Counted from the stretch's first letter, positions 26,943 to 36,978 are shown. The stretch: 49,850 bases of DNA from Gammaproteobacteria bacterium (GCA_028870355.1 JAGWPU010000045.1:1-49850); one strand, 5' to 3'. Program-made: numbers and translations. The notes: a model not told the origin generated them from the sequence alone.

Positions 26943-27583
26943 ACTTCATCGAACAACTGCGGACGCTCGATCCGCGCGATCCGGGGCGCTGGCCGACGTC
27001 GGTGCGTGGGTTCTTCGTCGGCCTGATCTTCGTCGCGAGCGCGGTGATCTTCTGGTATCTGCTGGTCTGGACGCAGGACCGGCCGCAGCTGCTGCAGGCC
27101 GAGGCCCGCGAGCAGACGCTGCGCCAGGAATTCATGACCAAGCAGCAGCGCGCGGCGAACCTCGACGCGTACAAGGCGCAGCTCGCGGAGATGCGGCGCA
27201 GCTTCGGCGCGATGCTGCGACAGCTGCCCGGACGGACCGAAGTCCCGAACCTGCTGGTCGACATCTCGCAGACCGGGCTCGCCGCGGGTCTGCAGGAGAA
27301 GCTCTTCCAGCCGGCGCCCGAGGTCGACAAGGGGTTCTACGCCGAGCTGCCGATCCGGATCCGGCTCGTCGGCAGCTATCACGAGTTCGGCAAGTTCGTC
27401 AGCGGGATCGCCGCGTTGCCGCGCATCGTGACGCTGCACGACATCCAGATCACGCCGGTCTCCAGCCACGGTGGCGATTACGACGACCTGACGATGGACG
27501 TCACCGCGAAGACCTACCGCTACATCGAGGACGAGAAGTCGGGCGGCAAGGGCCCGGCGACGAAGAGGGGAGGCGCAAAGTGA
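26939..27583 (+). CDS. pilO: type IV pilus assembly protein PilO
   Basis: Inner-membrane partner of PilN with the same topology. The 214 residues show a short cytoplasmic start, one membrane helix (about 25-45), a coiled coil (about 55-100) and a ferredoxin-like domain with the typical PAPEVDKGFYAELPIRIRLVGSYHEFGKF. The start overlaps the pilN stop (ATGA) and the stop overlaps pilP (GTGA), so N, O and P appear translationally coupled. Confidence 0.95.
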   Translation: MNFIEQLRTLDPRDPGRWPTSVRGFFVGLIFVASAVIFWYLLVWTQDRPQLLQAEAREQTLRQEFMTKQQRAANLDAYKAQLAEMRRSFGAMLRQLPGRTEVPNLLVDISQTGLAAGLQEKLFQPAPEVDKGFYAELPIRIRLVGSYHEFGKFVSGIAALPRIVTLHDIQITPVSSHGGDYDDLTMDVTAKTYRYIEDEKSGGKGPATKRGGAK

Positions 27584-28095
27584 GGCGATCGACCCGCACC
27601 GCGGCGCTGGTCGCCGCAATGCTCGCGAGCGGCGCGATCGCGGGCTGCACGAGCGGACAGACGAACCTGAAGGCCTGGATCGCACAGGTGGAGAAGCGGC
27701 CCGGCGGCCGCATCGAACCGCTCCCCGAGGTCAAGCCCTACGAGTCGTTCACCTACAGCGCCTCGACCCTGCGCTCGCCGTTCCAGCCCCAGGGACCCTC
27801 GGACACCGGCCCGTCGGCGGTGCATCCGAACCTGCATCGGCCGCGCGAATTCCTCGAGCGTTTTCCGCTGGATGCGCTGACGATGGTCGGCACGATCCAG
27901 ATCGGCGACCATTTCTACGGCCTGGTCCAGACGAAGGATGGTCTGGTGCACAAGGTGCAGATCGGCAACTACATCGGCCAGAGCGACGGCAAGATCGTGT
28001 CGATCACGCCGAGCAAGATCAGCGTCATCGAAATCGTCCCCGACGGCCTCGGCGGCTACATCAAGCGACCGGCTTCGCTGGCTCTGTCCAACTGA
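27580..28095 (+). CDS. pilP: type IV pilus lipoprotein PilP
   Basis: Inner-membrane lipoprotein that links PilN/PilO to the secretin PilQ. From the GTG at 27,580 (GGGAGG just upstream) it is 171 residues. The signal peptide ends in the lipobox AIAGC, with Cys22 as the lipidated residue. A flexible Pro-rich stretch (about 45-90) leads to a beta domain with LTMVGTIQIGDHFYGLVQTKDGLVHKVQIGNYIGQSDGKI, diagnostic for PilP. Confidence 0.94.
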   Translation: MRRSTRTAALVAAMLASGAIAGCTSGQTNLKAWIAQVEKRPGGRIEPLPEVKPYESFTYSASTLRSPFQPQGPSDTGPSAVHPNLHRPREFLERFPLDALTMVGTIQIGDHFYGLVQTKDGLVHKVQIGNYIGQSDGKIVSITPSKISVIEIVPDGLGGYIKRPASLALSN

Positions 28096-28115
28096 AGCCT
28101 CACGGAGAGCAACGC

Positions 28116-30254
28116 ATGACCAGTTCGAAGACACGGATCGCGAGCCTGGCGGGCCTCGCCTTGATCGTATTCGCCGCGATCGGCGCACGGGCCCAGGGTG
28201 CCGCTCCCAACAAGCTCCAGTCGATCGACGTGCGGACGCTGGCCGGCCAGCAAGTGCTGCTCACCCTGCACCTGAGCGGACCGGCACCGCAACCGCTCGC
28301 GTTCACGGTCGACAAGCCGGCACGCATCGCGCTCGACCTGCCGAACGTCGCGCTCGCGCTGCCGTCGCGGCGCATCGACGTGCGCTCCGGCGTCGTCGAC
28401 TCGGTGCTCGCGGCGCAAGCCGACGGACGCACGCGGGTCGTCATCGACCTGGACACGCTGATTCCGTACACCACGCGGGTCGAGGGCAACGAGATCCTGG
28501 TCGATCTCGGCGCGCGGCCCGCGCCGCCGCCGCCGGCGATGGCCGAGCGCGGCGTGACCCCGGTCGGCGCGCAGGCGACGGTCGCGGCCGCGCACTCGAT
28601 CCGCACGATCGACTTCCGCCGGGGCCCGAACGGCACCGGTCGCATCGTCGTGAACATGTCGGATGCGACCATCCCGGTCAGCACGCGCCAGGAAGGCGAC
28701 CGGATCGTCGTCGACTTCTCGGGCGCGCACCTGCCCGCCCAGCTGATGCGCCGTTACGACGTGACCGACTTCGCGACCCCGGTCATCTCGATGGACGCGA
28801 TGCGCCGCAACGGCAGCACCCGAATCGTGATCCACGCGCACGGCAACTTCGACCAGCTCGCCTATCAGGCCGACTCCCAGTACGTGGTCGAGGTCAAGCC
28901 GAAGACCGAGGTCGCCGGCACCGAAGGCAAGAAGCGCTACAGCGGCCAGCGGCTCACGCTCGACTTCCAGAACATCGACGTGCGTTCCGTGCTGCAGCTG
29001 CTCGCCGACACCGGCGGCCAGAACATCGTGGTCAGCGATGCGGTCACCGGCAACCTCACGCTGCGCCTGCAGAACGTCCCCTGGGACGAGGCGCTCGACA
29101 TCGTGCTGCGGACCAAGGGCCTCGACAAGGTGCACGAGGGCAACGTGCTGATCGTCGGCCCGACCGCCGAACTCGCCGCGGAGGAGAAGGCGCACCTGGC
29201 GGCGCGTGATCAGATCCAGCAGCTCGAGCCGCTGCACACGGAATTCCTGCAGGTCAACTACGCGAAGGCGTCGGATCTCGCGGCCCTGATCAAGGCCGCC
29301 GGCGGCAAGAACTCGATGCTCTCGCCGCGCGGGGCACTGTCGGTCGACGAACGCACCAACACGCTGCTGATCAAGGACACCGCCGAGCGGCTCGCGAGCA
29401 TTCGCCGGCTGGTCCGCAAGCTCGACGTGCCGGTGAAGCAGGTGCTGATCGAGGCGCGCATCGTCGTCGTGACCGATCAGTTCGAACGCGATCTCGGCGC
29501 CCGCTTCGGGGTGACCAAGTACGCCCAGAACGGCAACACCGGCTTGCTGTCGGTGACCGGCAACGGCACCGGCGCCGATACGATGACCCAGTCGGCGATC
29601 AGCAACCTGAACTCGAACCACACGCTCTACCCGGTCACCGCGCCGTCGCTCGGGAATCGGTATCAGGTGAACCTGCCGGTCGCGAATCCGGCCGGAGCGA
29701 TCGGCCTGTCGATCCTCGGCAGCAGTTACCTGGTCGATCTCGAGCTGTCGGCCGCGCAGAACGAGGGCCGGGGCGAGGTCATCTCCTCGCCGCGCGTGAT
29801 CACCGCCAACCAGAAGGAGGCGACGATCATGCAGGGCGTCGAGATCCCCTACCAGCAGTCCGCGTCGAGCGGCGCGACGACGACGCAGTTCAAGAAGGCG
29901 GTGCTGTCGCTCAAGGTCACGCCGCTGATCACCCCGGACAATCGGGTGCTCCTCGATCTCGACGTGAGCGACGATTCGGTCGGCCAGTCGGTGGCGAGCG
30001 CGACCGGCGGCAACGTGCCCTCGATCAACACCCGCGAGATCATCACGCAGGTGCTCGTGAACGACGGGCAGACGGTGGTTCTCGGCGGCATCCTGGACAC
30101 GACCAAGAGCAACACCGCGGACAAGGTGCCCTACCTCGGCGACATCCCGGTGCTCGGACACCTGTTCAAGAACACCACGCGGATCAACAACAAGACCGAA
30201 CTGCTGGTCTTCATCACGCCGAAGATCCTGCGGGAAGGATCGAACCTCTACTGA
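28116..30254 (+). CDS. pilQ: type IV pilus secretin PilQ
   Basis: Outer-membrane secretin that forms the gated pore for the pilus. The 712 residues have a signal peptide (about 1-27, ARA-Q), two AMIN domains that bind peptidoglycan (about 35-130 and 150-260), the N0/STN domain beginning at YSGQRLTLDFQNIDVRSVLQLLA, an N1 domain, and the C-terminal secretin core with VISSPRVITANQKEATIMQGVEIPY and TVVLGGILDTTKSNTADKVPYLGDIPVLG. It is the last gene of the operon; a hairpin follows before aroK. Confidence 0.97.
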   Translation: MTSSKTRIASLAGLALIVFAAIGARAQGAAPNKLQSIDVRTLAGQQVLLTLHLSGPAPQPLAFTVDKPARIALDLPNVALALPSRRIDVRSGVVDSVLAAQADGRTRVVIDLDTLIPYTTRVEGNEILVDLGARPAPPPPAMAERGVTPVGAQATVAAAHSIRTIDFRRGPNGTGRIVVNMSDATIPVSTRQEGDRIVVDFSGAHLPAQLMRRYDVTDFATPVISMDAMRRNGSTRIVIHAHGNFDQLAYQADSQYVVEVKPKTEVAGTEGKKRYSGQRLTLDFQNIDVRSVLQLLADTGGQNIVVSDAVTGNLTLRLQNVPWDEALDIVLRTKGLDKVHEGNVLIVGPTAELAAEEKAHLAARDQIQQLEPLHTEFLQVNYAKASDLAALIKAAGGKNSMLSPRGALSVDERTNTLLIKDTAERLASIRRLVRKLDVPVKQVLIEARIVVVTDQFERDLGARFGVTKYAQNGNTGLLSVTGNGTGADTMTQSAISNLNSNHTLYPVTAPSLGNRYQVNLPVANPAGAIGLSILGSSYLVDLELSAAQNEGRGEVISSPRVITANQKEATIMQGVEIPYQQSASSGATTTQFKKAVLSLKVTPLITPDNRVLLDLDVSDDSVGQSVASATGGNVPSINTREIITQVLVNDGQTVVLGGILDTTKSNTADKVPYLGDIPVLGHLFKNTTRINNKTELLVFITPKILREGSNLY

Positions 30255-30289
30255 GGCGCCGGGCGCCGCGCCCCCCCGTTCGAGCCCAG

Positions 30290-30326
30290 CCGACGCGACG
30301 GACGGGGCGCCCGCCGTCCGCGTCGG
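30290..30326 (+). terminator. GC-rich hairpin between pilQ and aroK
   Basis: CCGACGC (30,290-30,296) pairs with GCGTCGG (30,320-30,326), and GGACGG (30,300-30,305) with CCGTCC (30,314-30,319), with a GAC bulge and an eight-base loop. There is no T tract, so it may attenuate or protect pilQ mRNA rather than terminate. A TATGAT -10-like hexamer for aroK lies at 30,355-30,360. Confidence 0.4.
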
Positions 30327-30371
30327 CGGGTGCCCGGTCCCGCCCCGCCTGTTCTATGATGCGCAGCCGAG

Positions 30372-30923
30372 ATGTTCGGCAAGACCAACGTGTTCTTGAT
30401 CGGTCCGATGGGGTCGGGGAAGACCGCCGTCGGCCGTCAGCTCGGGCGCCTGCTCGGCCTCGGGTTCCGCGACAGTGATGCGGACGTGGTCGCGCGCACC
30501 GGCGTCGACATCGGCTACATCTTCGAACAGGAGGGCGAGACCGGCTTTCGCGTGCGCGAGCGCGAATCGATCGAGCACCTGACCGCGCTCGACGGCATCG
30601 TGCTCGCGACCGGCGGCGGCGCGGTGATCGATCCCGCGAACCGCCGGGTGCTCGCCGAGCGCGGCGTGGTCGTCTACCTCAACACCTCGGTCGAGCAACA
30701 GATCGCCCGAACCCGCCACGCGCGGCACCGGCCGCTGCTCTCGGTCGGTGATCCGGCGCGAGTCCTCGGGACGCTGATGGAGCGGCGCGCGCCGCTGTAC
30801 GCCGAGATCGCCGATCTCACCGTGACGACCGACGGTCGCCGGGTCGGCGTGGTCGCCGAGGAGATCCTGCGCGAGCTTCAGCGGGCCAAGGGCGGGCAGG
30901 CTCCGTATAATCCCTCGCCGTGA
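30372..30923 (+). CDS. aroK: shikimate kinase
   Basis: Phosphorylates shikimate at the 3-hydroxyl in the chorismate pathway. The 183 residues carry Walker A GPMGSGKT (11-18), the shikimate-binding DSDADVVARTG and FRVRERE, the ATGGGAV loop, and the lid region RHRPLL. Placement between pilQ and aroB is the standard gammaproteobacterial order. The stop overlaps the aroB start (GTGA). Confidence 0.96.
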   Translation: MFGKTNVFLIGPMGSGKTAVGRQLGRLLGLGFRDSDADVVARTGVDIGYIFEQEGETGFRVRERESIEHLTALDGIVLATGGGAVIDPANRRVLAERGVVVYLNTSVEQQIARTRHARHRPLLSVGDPARVLGTLMERRAPLYAEIADLTVTTDGRRVGVVAEEILRELQRAKGGQAPYNPSP

Positions 30924-31996
30924 GAACCGTGAACGTCGATCTCGGCCGCGCGACCTATCCGATCGACATCGGACCGGGTCTCCTCGGCGATGGTGGGACG
31001 CTTGGGCGCCGGGTCCCCGGCGCCGACCTGCTGGTGCTCAGCAATGAGACGATCGCGCCGCTGTACCTCGCGCGGGTGAAGGCGGGCCTGCGGGATCGGC
31101 GCGTCGGCGAGTGCATCCTGCCGGATGGCGAGCGCTACAAGACGCTCGCGACCGCGAGCCGCGTGTTCGACGCGCTCGTCGAACAGCGATTCAATCGCGA
31201 CGCGACGCTGATCGCGCTCGGCGGCGGCGTGGTCGGCGACGTCGGCGGCTTCGCGGCCGCGTGCTATCAGCGCGGGATCCGCTTCGTGCAGATCCCGACG
31301 ACCCTGCTCGCGCAGGTCGATTCGTCGGTCGGCGGCAAGACCGGCGTGAACCATCCGGGCGGCAAGAACCTGATCGGCGCGTTTCACCAACCGGTCGCGG
31401 TGGTCGCCGACACCGACTGCCTCGGCACGCTCGCCGACCGGGAGCTTCGGGCCGGGCTCGCGGAGGTCGTCAAGTACGGCTGCAGCGCCGACGCCGCGCT
31501 GTTCGAGTGGCTCGAGCGCGCCGTCCCGCGGCTGATCGCCCGCGAGCCGGCGATGCTCGTCGAGGCGATCGCACGGTCCTGCGAGATCAAGGCCGCGATC
31601 GTCGCGCGGGACGAACGCGAGGATGGCGTGCGGGCAATCCTGAACTTCGGCCACACGTTCGGCCACGCGATCGAGGCGGCGACCGGTTACGAGCGGTATC
31701 TGCACGGCGAGGCGGTGGCGATCGGCATGGCGATCGCCGCGGATCTGTCGGCGCGGATCGGACTCGTCGCTGGATCGGTGCCGCAGCGGCTGCGCGCGCT
31801 CCTGAGTGCGGCCGGTCTCGCGCTGGAGGCGCCGCGGTTCGGTGCCGCGCGCGCGCGGGCGCTGATCGGCATGGACAAGAAGGTGCGCGGCGGCACCGTG
31901 CGGCTCGTGCTGCTCGCGGGACTCGGCGCCGCGGAACTGCGCAGTGACGTCGGGGACGACGAGCTCACGCGCACGCTCGAGGAGCATTTCGGATGA
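30920..31996 (+). CDS. aroB: 3-dehydroquinate synthase
   Basis: NAD- and metal-dependent cyclisation of DAHP to 3-dehydroquinate, the second step of the shikimate pathway. From the GTG at 30,920 it is 358 residues, with [48 protein letters not shown], and the metal-binding [12 protein letters not shown] and [11 protein letters not shown]. It is coupled to aroK upstream and overlaps dgt downstream (ATGA). Confidence 0.97.
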   Translation: MRTVNVDLGRATYPIDIGPGLLGDGGTLGRRVPGADLLVLSNETIAPLYLARVKAGLRDRRVGECILPDGERYKTLATASRVFDALVEQRFNRDATLIALGGGVVGDVGGFAAACYQRGIRFVQIPTTLLAQVDSSVGGKTGVNHPGGKNLIGAFHQPVAVVADTDCLGTLADRELRAGLAEVVKYGCSADAALFEWLERAVPRLIAREPAMLVEAIARSCEIKAAIVARDEREDGVRAILNFGHTFGHAIEAATGYERYLHGEAVAIGMAIAADLSARIGLVAGSVPQRLRALLSAAGLALEAPRFGAARARALIGMDKKVRGGTVRLVLLAGLGAAELRSDVGDDELTRTLEEHFG

Positions 31997-33147
31997 CGTC
32001 CGCGCTCGCGCCGTACGCGGCCCACGACGGCCACTCCCGGGGGCGGCGCCACGCGGAGCCCAAGCCGCGATACCGCACCGAGTATCAGCGCGATCGGGAT
32101 CGCATCGTTCATTCGACCGCGTTCCGGCGCCTGGTCTACAAGACCCAGGTGTTCGTCAATCACGAGGGGGATCTGTTTCGCACCCGGTTGACGCATACCC
32201 TCGAGGTCGCGCAGATCGCGCGCACCGTCGCGGGTCAACTGCGGCTGAACGAGTCGCTCGCCGAGGCGATTTGCCTCGCTCACGACCTCGGCCACACGCC
32301 GTTCGGCCATGCGGGCCAGGACGCGCTCAACGAGTGCATGGGCGATTTCGGCGGCTTCGAGCACAATCTGCAGTCGCTCCGGGTGGTCGACGAACTGGAG
32401 GAGCGCTACGCGGGATTCGATGGGCTGAACCTCACCTTCGAGTGCCGCGAGGGCATCCTGAAGCATTGCTCATACAAGAATGCGCTCACGCTCGGCGAGG
32501 TCGGCGAGCGCTTCATCAATCGCGAGCAGCCGAGCCTCGAGGCGCAGCTCGCGAACTTCGCCGACGAGATCGCCTACAACAATCACGACGTCGACGACGG
32601 AATCCGCGCGGGCCTGATCGACGTGGAGGGCCTGGTCGCGGTCCCGCTGTTCGCCGAATTGCACGGAGAGGTGCTCGCGAAGCACCCGCGGCTCGGCGGG
32701 CGCCGGTTGGTTCACGAGGTCGTGCGGCGGATGATCGACCATCTGGTGACCGACCTGATCGAGTCCACGACCGCGCGCCTGCGCGAGTCCGGCGTCGCCT
32801 CGATCCAGGAGGTGCGCACGCAGCGACAGTTCCTGATCGGATTCAGCGAGGAGACCGCGCGCGCGAACCAGGAGCTCAAGTCCTTTCTCCGCGAGCACCT
32901 CTACCGGCACTACAAGGTGCGGCGGATGACCGCGAAGGCGCGACGGGTGGTGCGCGAGCTGTTCGACGCGTTCTTCGCCGATCCGGCGCTGATGCCGGAC
33001 GAGCACCGCGCCTCCGGCACGCGCCGCGAAGCGGTCCAGGGCCCCGCGGGCCGCGCGCGCGCGGTCGCCGACTACATCGCGGGGATGACCGACCGCTACG
33101 CGATCCTCGAGCATCGTCGGCTGTTCGATCCGTCGGAGCGCACGTGA
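31993..33147 (+). CDS. dgt: dGTPase-like deoxynucleoside triphosphate triphosphohydrolase
   Basis: HD-domain enzyme that removes tripolyphosphate from deoxynucleotides, adjusting dNTP pools. The 384 residues contain the signature [34 protein letters not shown], the HD motif [13 protein letters not shown], and [13 protein letters not shown]. It belongs to the shorter broad-specificity branch rather than the ~500-residue E. coli Dgt. Its start overlaps aroB and its stop overlaps hemE, indicating coupled translation. Confidence 0.93.
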   Translation: MTSALAPYAAHDGHSRGRRHAEPKPRYRTEYQRDRDRIVHSTAFRRLVYKTQVFVNHEGDLFRTRLTHTLEVAQIARTVAGQLRLNESLAEAICLAHDLGHTPFGHAGQDALNECMGDFGGFEHNLQSLRVVDELEERYAGFDGLNLTFECREGILKHCSYKNALTLGEVGERFINREQPSLEAQLANFADEIAYNNHDVDDGIRAGLIDVEGLVAVPLFAELHGEVLAKHPRLGGRRLVHEVVRRMIDHLVTDLIESTTARLRESGVASIQEVRTQRQFLIGFSEETARANQELKSFLREHLYRHYKVRRMTAKARRVVRELFDAFFADPALMPDEHRASGTRREAVQGPAGRARAVADYIAGMTDRYAILEHRRLFDPSERT

Positions 33148-34202
33148 GCGCGCCACTCGCGAACGATTGCCTGCTGCGCGCGCTGATGCGCGAGCCGACG
33201 TCGCGGCGTCCGATCTGGCTGATGCGGCAGGCGGGCCGCTATCTGCCGGAGTATCGCGCGACCCGCGAGCGCGCGGGCGGCTTCCTCGAGATGTGCACCA
33301 ATCCACAGATCGCCTGCGAGATCACGCTGCAGCCGATCGATCGCTTCGCGCTGGACGCGGCGATCCTGTTCTCCGACATCCTGACGATCCCGCACGCGAT
33401 GCGCCTGGGGCTGGAGTTCGAGGCGGGCGAGGGACCGCGTTTCGCTCGACCGGTGCGCAGCGCCGCCGACATCGCGAAGCTCTTCGTCCCCGATCCGGCG
33501 AGCGATCTGAAGTACGTGATCGACGCGGTTGCGCTGATCCGCCGCGAATTGCACGGCCGCGTCCCCCTGATCGGCTTCGCCGGATCGCCGTGGACCGTCG
33601 CGACCTACATGGTCGAGGGTGGCGGCAGCAAGTCCTTCGCGCGGATCAAGCGGATGATGTATGGCGCCTCCCGCGACCTGCACCGGCTGCTCGACCTGCT
33701 CGCGCGGGCGACCACCGCCTACCTGAACGCCCAGATCGAGGCGGGCGCTCAGGCCGTGATGCTGTTCGATACCTGGGGCGGCACGCTGACGCCGGCGCAG
33801 TACCGGGAATTCTCGCTCCCCTACATGGCGCAGATCGTCGATGCGCTCACGCGCCGGGCGGACGGGCGCGTCGTCCCGCGGATCGTGTTCACGAAGGGCG
33901 GCGGTGCCTGGCTCGATCGGATCGCGGCGATCGGCTGCGACGCGGCCGGCGTCGACTGGACGACGGATCTCGCGGCTGCGCGCGCGGCGGTCGGCGACCG
34001 GATCGCGCTGCAGGGCAACCTCGATCCGGCGGCACTGCTCGCGCCGCCGGACGTGCTGCGCGCCGAGGCGCTGCGGGTGCTCGCCGACTACGGGCCCGGG
34101 CCCGGGCACGTGTTCAATCTCGGTCACGGCATCACGCCGGACGTGGATCCGGAGAACGTCGCCGTGCTCGTCGAGACCGTGCGCGGCTACCGTCCGGGCT
34201 AG
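33144..34202 (+). CDS. hemE: uroporphyrinogen decarboxylase
   Basis: Converts uroporphyrinogen III to coproporphyrinogen III in haem synthesis. From the GTG at 33,144 (GTGA overlap with dgt) it is 352 residues. The first signature [16 protein letters not shown] with the substrate-binding arginines, the Asp in [13 protein letters not shown], and the second signature [16 protein letters not shown] are intact. It is the last gene of the pil-aro-dgt-hemE run and converges on fadD with 25 bases between. Confidence 0.97.
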   Translation: MSAPLANDCLLRALMREPTSRRPIWLMRQAGRYLPEYRATRERAGGFLEMCTNPQIACEITLQPIDRFALDAAILFSDILTIPHAMRLGLEFEAGEGPRFARPVRSAADIAKLFVPDPASDLKYVIDAVALIRRELHGRVPLIGFAGSPWTVATYMVEGGGSKSFARIKRMMYGASRDLHRLLDLLARATTAYLNAQIEAGAQAVMLFDTWGGTLTPAQYREFSLPYMAQIVDALTRRADGRVVPRIVFTKGGGAWLDRIAAIGCDAAGVDWTTDLAAARAAVGDRIALQGNLDPAALLAPPDVLRAEALRVLADYGPGPGHVFNLGHGITPDVDPENVAVLVETVRGYRPG

Positions 34203-34227
34203 CGCGCGGCGCGGTCGGCGTCCGCAC

Positions 34228-35910
34228 TCAGGCGGGTTTGCGCAGCTCGTCGCGCAGCGCGCGCCGCAGGATCTTGCCGACGTTGGTCTTCGGCAGCTCG
34301 GCGCGAAAGTACAGGTGCTTCGGCACCTTGTAGCCGGTCAGGTTGTGGCGCAGGTGCGCGAGCAGCGCGTCCGCGTCGAGGTCCGGATCCTTCTTCACGA
34401 CGAACAGCGCGACCGCTTCGCCCGAGTTCTCGTCCGGCACGGCGACCGCGGCCGCCTCCAGCACGCCCGGGTACTCCGCGGCGACGCTCTCGACCTCGTT
34501 CGGATACACGTTGAAGCCGGACACGAGGATCATGTCCTTCTTCCGGTCCTCGATGTACACGAATCCCTCGGCGTCCATCCGGCCGACGTCGCCGGTGCGC
34601 AGCCAGTCCTCGTAGAAGACCTTCGCCGTTTCGTCCGGCCGATTCCAGTATCCGGCGGTGACCTGCGGGCCGCGCACGCAGATCTCGCCGATCTCGCCGA
34701 TCGCGAGCTCCCGACCCGCGTCGTCGCGGATCGTGATCTCGGTAGACGCGATCGGCAGGCCGATCGAGCCGTTGAAATCGAGGTTCAGCGGATTGATGGT
34801 CGCCGCGGGCGAGGTCTCGGTCAGGCCCCAGGCCTGCTGCAGGATGCAGCCCGTGACCTGCTTCCAGCGCTGCGCGACCACCGCCTGCACCGCCATTCCG
34901 CCGCCGAGGCTGATCTTCAGCGAGCTGAAATCGAGTTCCGCGAATCCCGGCGTGTGCAGCAGCGCGTTGAACAGCGTGTTCACGCCGCTGATGAAGAAGA
35001 ACCGGTGCTTGCGCAGCTCGGCGACGAAGCCCGGGAAGTCGCGCGGATTCGTGATCAGCACGTTGTGCCCGCCGAGGAACGAGAACACGAAGCAGTTCGC
35101 GGTCAGCGAGAAGATGTGATACAGGGGCAAGGCGGTGATCACCGCGAGACCCGCGGGTGCCGATTCGCCGTCGAGCGCCGGCCGGAGCCACGCGCTCGCC
35201 TGGAGCACGTTCGCGACCAGGTTCCGGTGCGAGAGCACCGCTGCCTTCGCGACGCCGGTCGTGCCGCCGGTGTACTGCAGGAACGCCGGGTCCGATCCGC
35301 GGATCCGCGCTCGGACGAACGCGAGTCCGCGGCCGGCCGCGAGCACCGCCTTGAAGCGTAGCGATCCGGGGATCCGCCACGGCGGTACCTGCTTGCGGAT
35401 CCGGCGCAGCACGAAGTTCACGATCGCGCCTCGCGGCGGCGCGAGCAAGTCGCCGATCGCGGTCACGAGCACCTTCTCGACCGGAACCTTCGGCAGCACC
35501 TCGGCGAGCACGTGCGCGAAGTTCTCGACGATCACGATCGCCTTCGCGCCGGAGTCGGTCAGCTGGTGCTCGAGTTCGCGCGCGGTATAGAGCGGATTCG
35601 TGTTGACGACGACGAGGCCGGCCCGCAGCGCGCCGAAGAGCGCGATCGGGTACTGGAGCACGTTCGGCATCATCAGTGCGATTCGATCGCCCGGCGCAAG
35701 TCCCGAGCGGTTCTGCAGCCATGCGGCGAAGGCTCGCGTGAGCTCGTCGAGGCGTCCGTAAGAGACCGTCGTGCCCATGTTCGTGAACGCGGGCCGATCG
35801 CGATGGCGCACGCAGGCTTCCTCGAACGGCTCGACGAGCGACGGGTACCGATCGGGATCGATGTCGGCGGGTACACCGGCCGGATACCGTTTCAGCCAAA
35901 TTCGGTCCAT
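34228..35910 (-). CDS. fadD: long-chain fatty acid--CoA ligase
   Basis: AMP-forming ligase that activates fatty acids to acyl-CoA at the inner membrane for beta-oxidation. I chose the ATG at 35,910 (560 residues, MDRIWLKRYPAGVPADI) because AGGAG lies nine bases upstream and this is the family's N-terminus. Motifs: ATP/AMP signature YTGGTTGVAKAAVLSH, the acyl-site region with LQQAWGLTETSP, LRTGDVGRMD, and the C-terminal lysine in KTNVGKILRR. Strong similarity to FadD; exact chain-length preference cannot be read. Confidence 0.93.
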   Translation of the reverse strand: MDRIWLKRYPAGVPADIDPDRYPSLVEPFEEACVRHRDRPAFTNMGTTVSYGRLDELTRAFAAWLQNRSGLAPGDRIALMMPNVLQYPIALFGALRAGLVVVNTNPLYTARELEHQLTDSGAKAIVIVENFAHVLAEVLPKVPVEKVLVTAIGDLLAPPRGAIVNFVLRRIRKQVPPWRIPGSLRFKAVLAAGRGLAFVRARIRGSDPAFLQYTGGTTGVAKAAVLSHRNLVANVLQASAWLRPALDGESAPAGLAVITALPLYHIFSLTANCFVFSFLGGHNVLITNPRDFPGFVAELRKHRFFFISGVNTLFNALLHTPGFAELDFSSLKISLGGGMAVQAVVAQRWKQVTGCILQQAWGLTETSPAATINPLNLDFNGSIGLPIASTEITIRDDAGRELAIGEIGEICVRGPQVTAGYWNRPDETAKVFYEDWLRTGDVGRMDAEGFVYIEDRKKDMILVSGFNVYPNEVESVAAEYPGVLEAAAVAVPDENSGEAVALFVVKKDPDLDADALLAHLRHNLTGYKVPKHLYFRAELPKTNVGKILRRALRDELRKPA

Positions 35911-36043
35911 ACCGGCGGGCTCCTCGTTATGATGTACCGCGTGTCGCGTGTATAGCACCGGTGCGCCGGAGCGGCAATCGGTCGCCGGGTCGCGCGCGGG
36001 CCCGCTCGCGCGGTGGGCGAATGACGAGCCGAAGGAGCGATCG

Positions 36044-36451
36044 ATGACGAAACTGCGGTGGGCGTTCCTGGTCGCGTGCGCGGCCTTGTCGGGGTGCGTC
36101 CTCGGCTACGGTCGCTGCCTGCTCCTGTCGCCGATGCGCACGACGCTCGCCGGCACGCTCGACTTCCACGCCTACGAGGTCGGCGGCGTGGTCGAGCGGG
36201 TCGCGGTGCTCACGACCGACCACTCGCAGTACGTCTACGCCCCGGCGGAGAACGACCAGTGCCAGCTCGCGGAGCGCTTTCAGCTGACCGGATGGGGCGA
36301 GTATCCGCCCGATCTGCGGAACGGGACACGGGTTCGCGTCTCCGGTTCGCTCGCGGTCGCGACCTCGCCGCACCAGCACACCCACTTCGTGCTGCGCGTG
36401 CGCTCGATCGACACCGTGCCGACGCTTGGGAAACCTGCGCCGGCCCATTAG
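36044..36451 (+). CDS. putative small lipoprotein
   Basis: 135 residues from the ATG at 36,044 (AAGGAG about seven bases upstream). The N-terminus MTKLRWAFLVACAALSGC is a lipoprotein signal with lipobox ALSGC, so Cys18 would be lipidated. The rest is a small beta-rich domain (TLAGTLDFHAYEVGG, FQLTGWGEYPPDLRNGTRVRVSGSLA) that could be OB-like. Family not recognised. The TAG stop is also the start of the TAGAAT promoter hexamer of the next gene. Confidence 0.75.
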   Translation: MTKLRWAFLVACAALSGCVLGYGRCLLLSPMRTTLAGTLDFHAYEVGGVVERVAVLTTDHSQYVYAPAENDQCQLAERFQLTGWGEYPPDLRNGTRVRVSGSLAVATSPHQHTHFVLRVRSIDTVPTLGKPAPAH

Positions 36452-36454
36452 AAT
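36426..36454 (+). promoter_or_regulatory. candidate sigma70 promoter for the DUF3761-like gene
   Basis: TTGGGA (36,426-36,431) and TAGAAT (36,449-36,454) with a 17-base spacer, 9 of 12 consensus matches, inside the end of the lipoprotein gene. It would give a leader of about 32 bases to the GTG at 36,493. Confidence 0.5.
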
Positions 36455-36492
36455 CCGCCGCGGGACCTACCCATTCCACAGGGAGACGACTC

Positions 36493-36978
36493 GTGAAGAA
36501 CAAATTCGGCATGACTCTGGCCGCGCTGGCGGCGTGTTTCGCGCTCGGCTTGCCCGCCCAGTCGGCGCTCGCGAAGACCCATCTGGTCGCCTGCAAGGAC
36601 GGCACGCATGCGAAGGCCGGCCGCGGCGCGTGCAGCGGCCACGGCGGTGTCGCGATGGCCGCGTCTCGTGTGATCGCGAAGGAGAAGCCCAAGGCCGAGG
36701 TCGAGGCCAAGGCCAAGGCCAAGGCCAAGGCCAAGGCCAAGGAGTCGGCCAAGAAGGTCGAGGCGAAGCCGAAGCACGAGTGGGCGAAGAAGCTCAAGGG
36801 GAAGATGGAAGGTCACAAGGCGGCCACGCACGAGGCCGCGAAGACGCCCGCGAAGGCCGGGGCCGCGGGTGCGGCCGGCGCGACCGCGCGGTGCAAGGAC
36901 GGAACCTACTCGCATGCGAAGACCCATCGGGGCGCCTGCTCCGGCCACGGCGGCGTCGCCGAGTGGATGAAGCACTGA
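36493..36978 (+). CDS. secreted protein with two DUF3761-like repeats and a Lys/Ala linker
   Basis: 161 residues from the GTG at 36,493 (GGGAG upstream). A signal peptide ends about residue 27 (ALA-K). Two copies of a short Cys motif follow: ACKDGTHAKAGRGACSGHGGV (34-54) and RCKDGTYSHAKTHRGACSGHGGV near the C-terminus; each has two Cys and a GHGG, as in the DUF3761 family, whose function is unknown to me. Between them is a very basic, low-complexity linker with an AKAKAKAKAKAK run and further Lys/Ala/Glu, probably helical. The repeats look like tandem domains bridged by a nucleic-acid- or wall-binding type linker, but that is inference. Confidence 0.75.
   Translation: MKNKFGMTLAALAACFALGLPAQSALAKTHLVACKDGTHAKAGRGACSGHGGVAMAASRVIAKEKPKAEVEAKAKAKAKAKAKESAKKVEAKPKHEWAKKLKGKMEGHKAATHEAAKTPAKAGAAGAAGATARCKDGTYSHAKTHRGACSGHGGVAEWMKH
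36709..36738 (+). repeat. hexanucleotide tandem repeat (AAGGCC)5
   Basis: Five perfect AAGGCC units, flanked by imperfect GAGGCC and AAGGAG, encode the alternating Lys-Ala run of the DUF3761-like protein. The unit is a multiple of three, so changes in copy number would alter linker length without shifting the frame. Confidence 0.9.

Noticed and set aside
34203-34227. Terminator between convergent hemE and fadD
   Set aside because: The 25-base gap has no inverted repeat or T tract.
36709-36738. AAGGCC repeat as a phase-variation switch
   Set aside because: The six-base unit keeps the reading frame, so copy-number change cannot turn the gene off; only linker length would vary.
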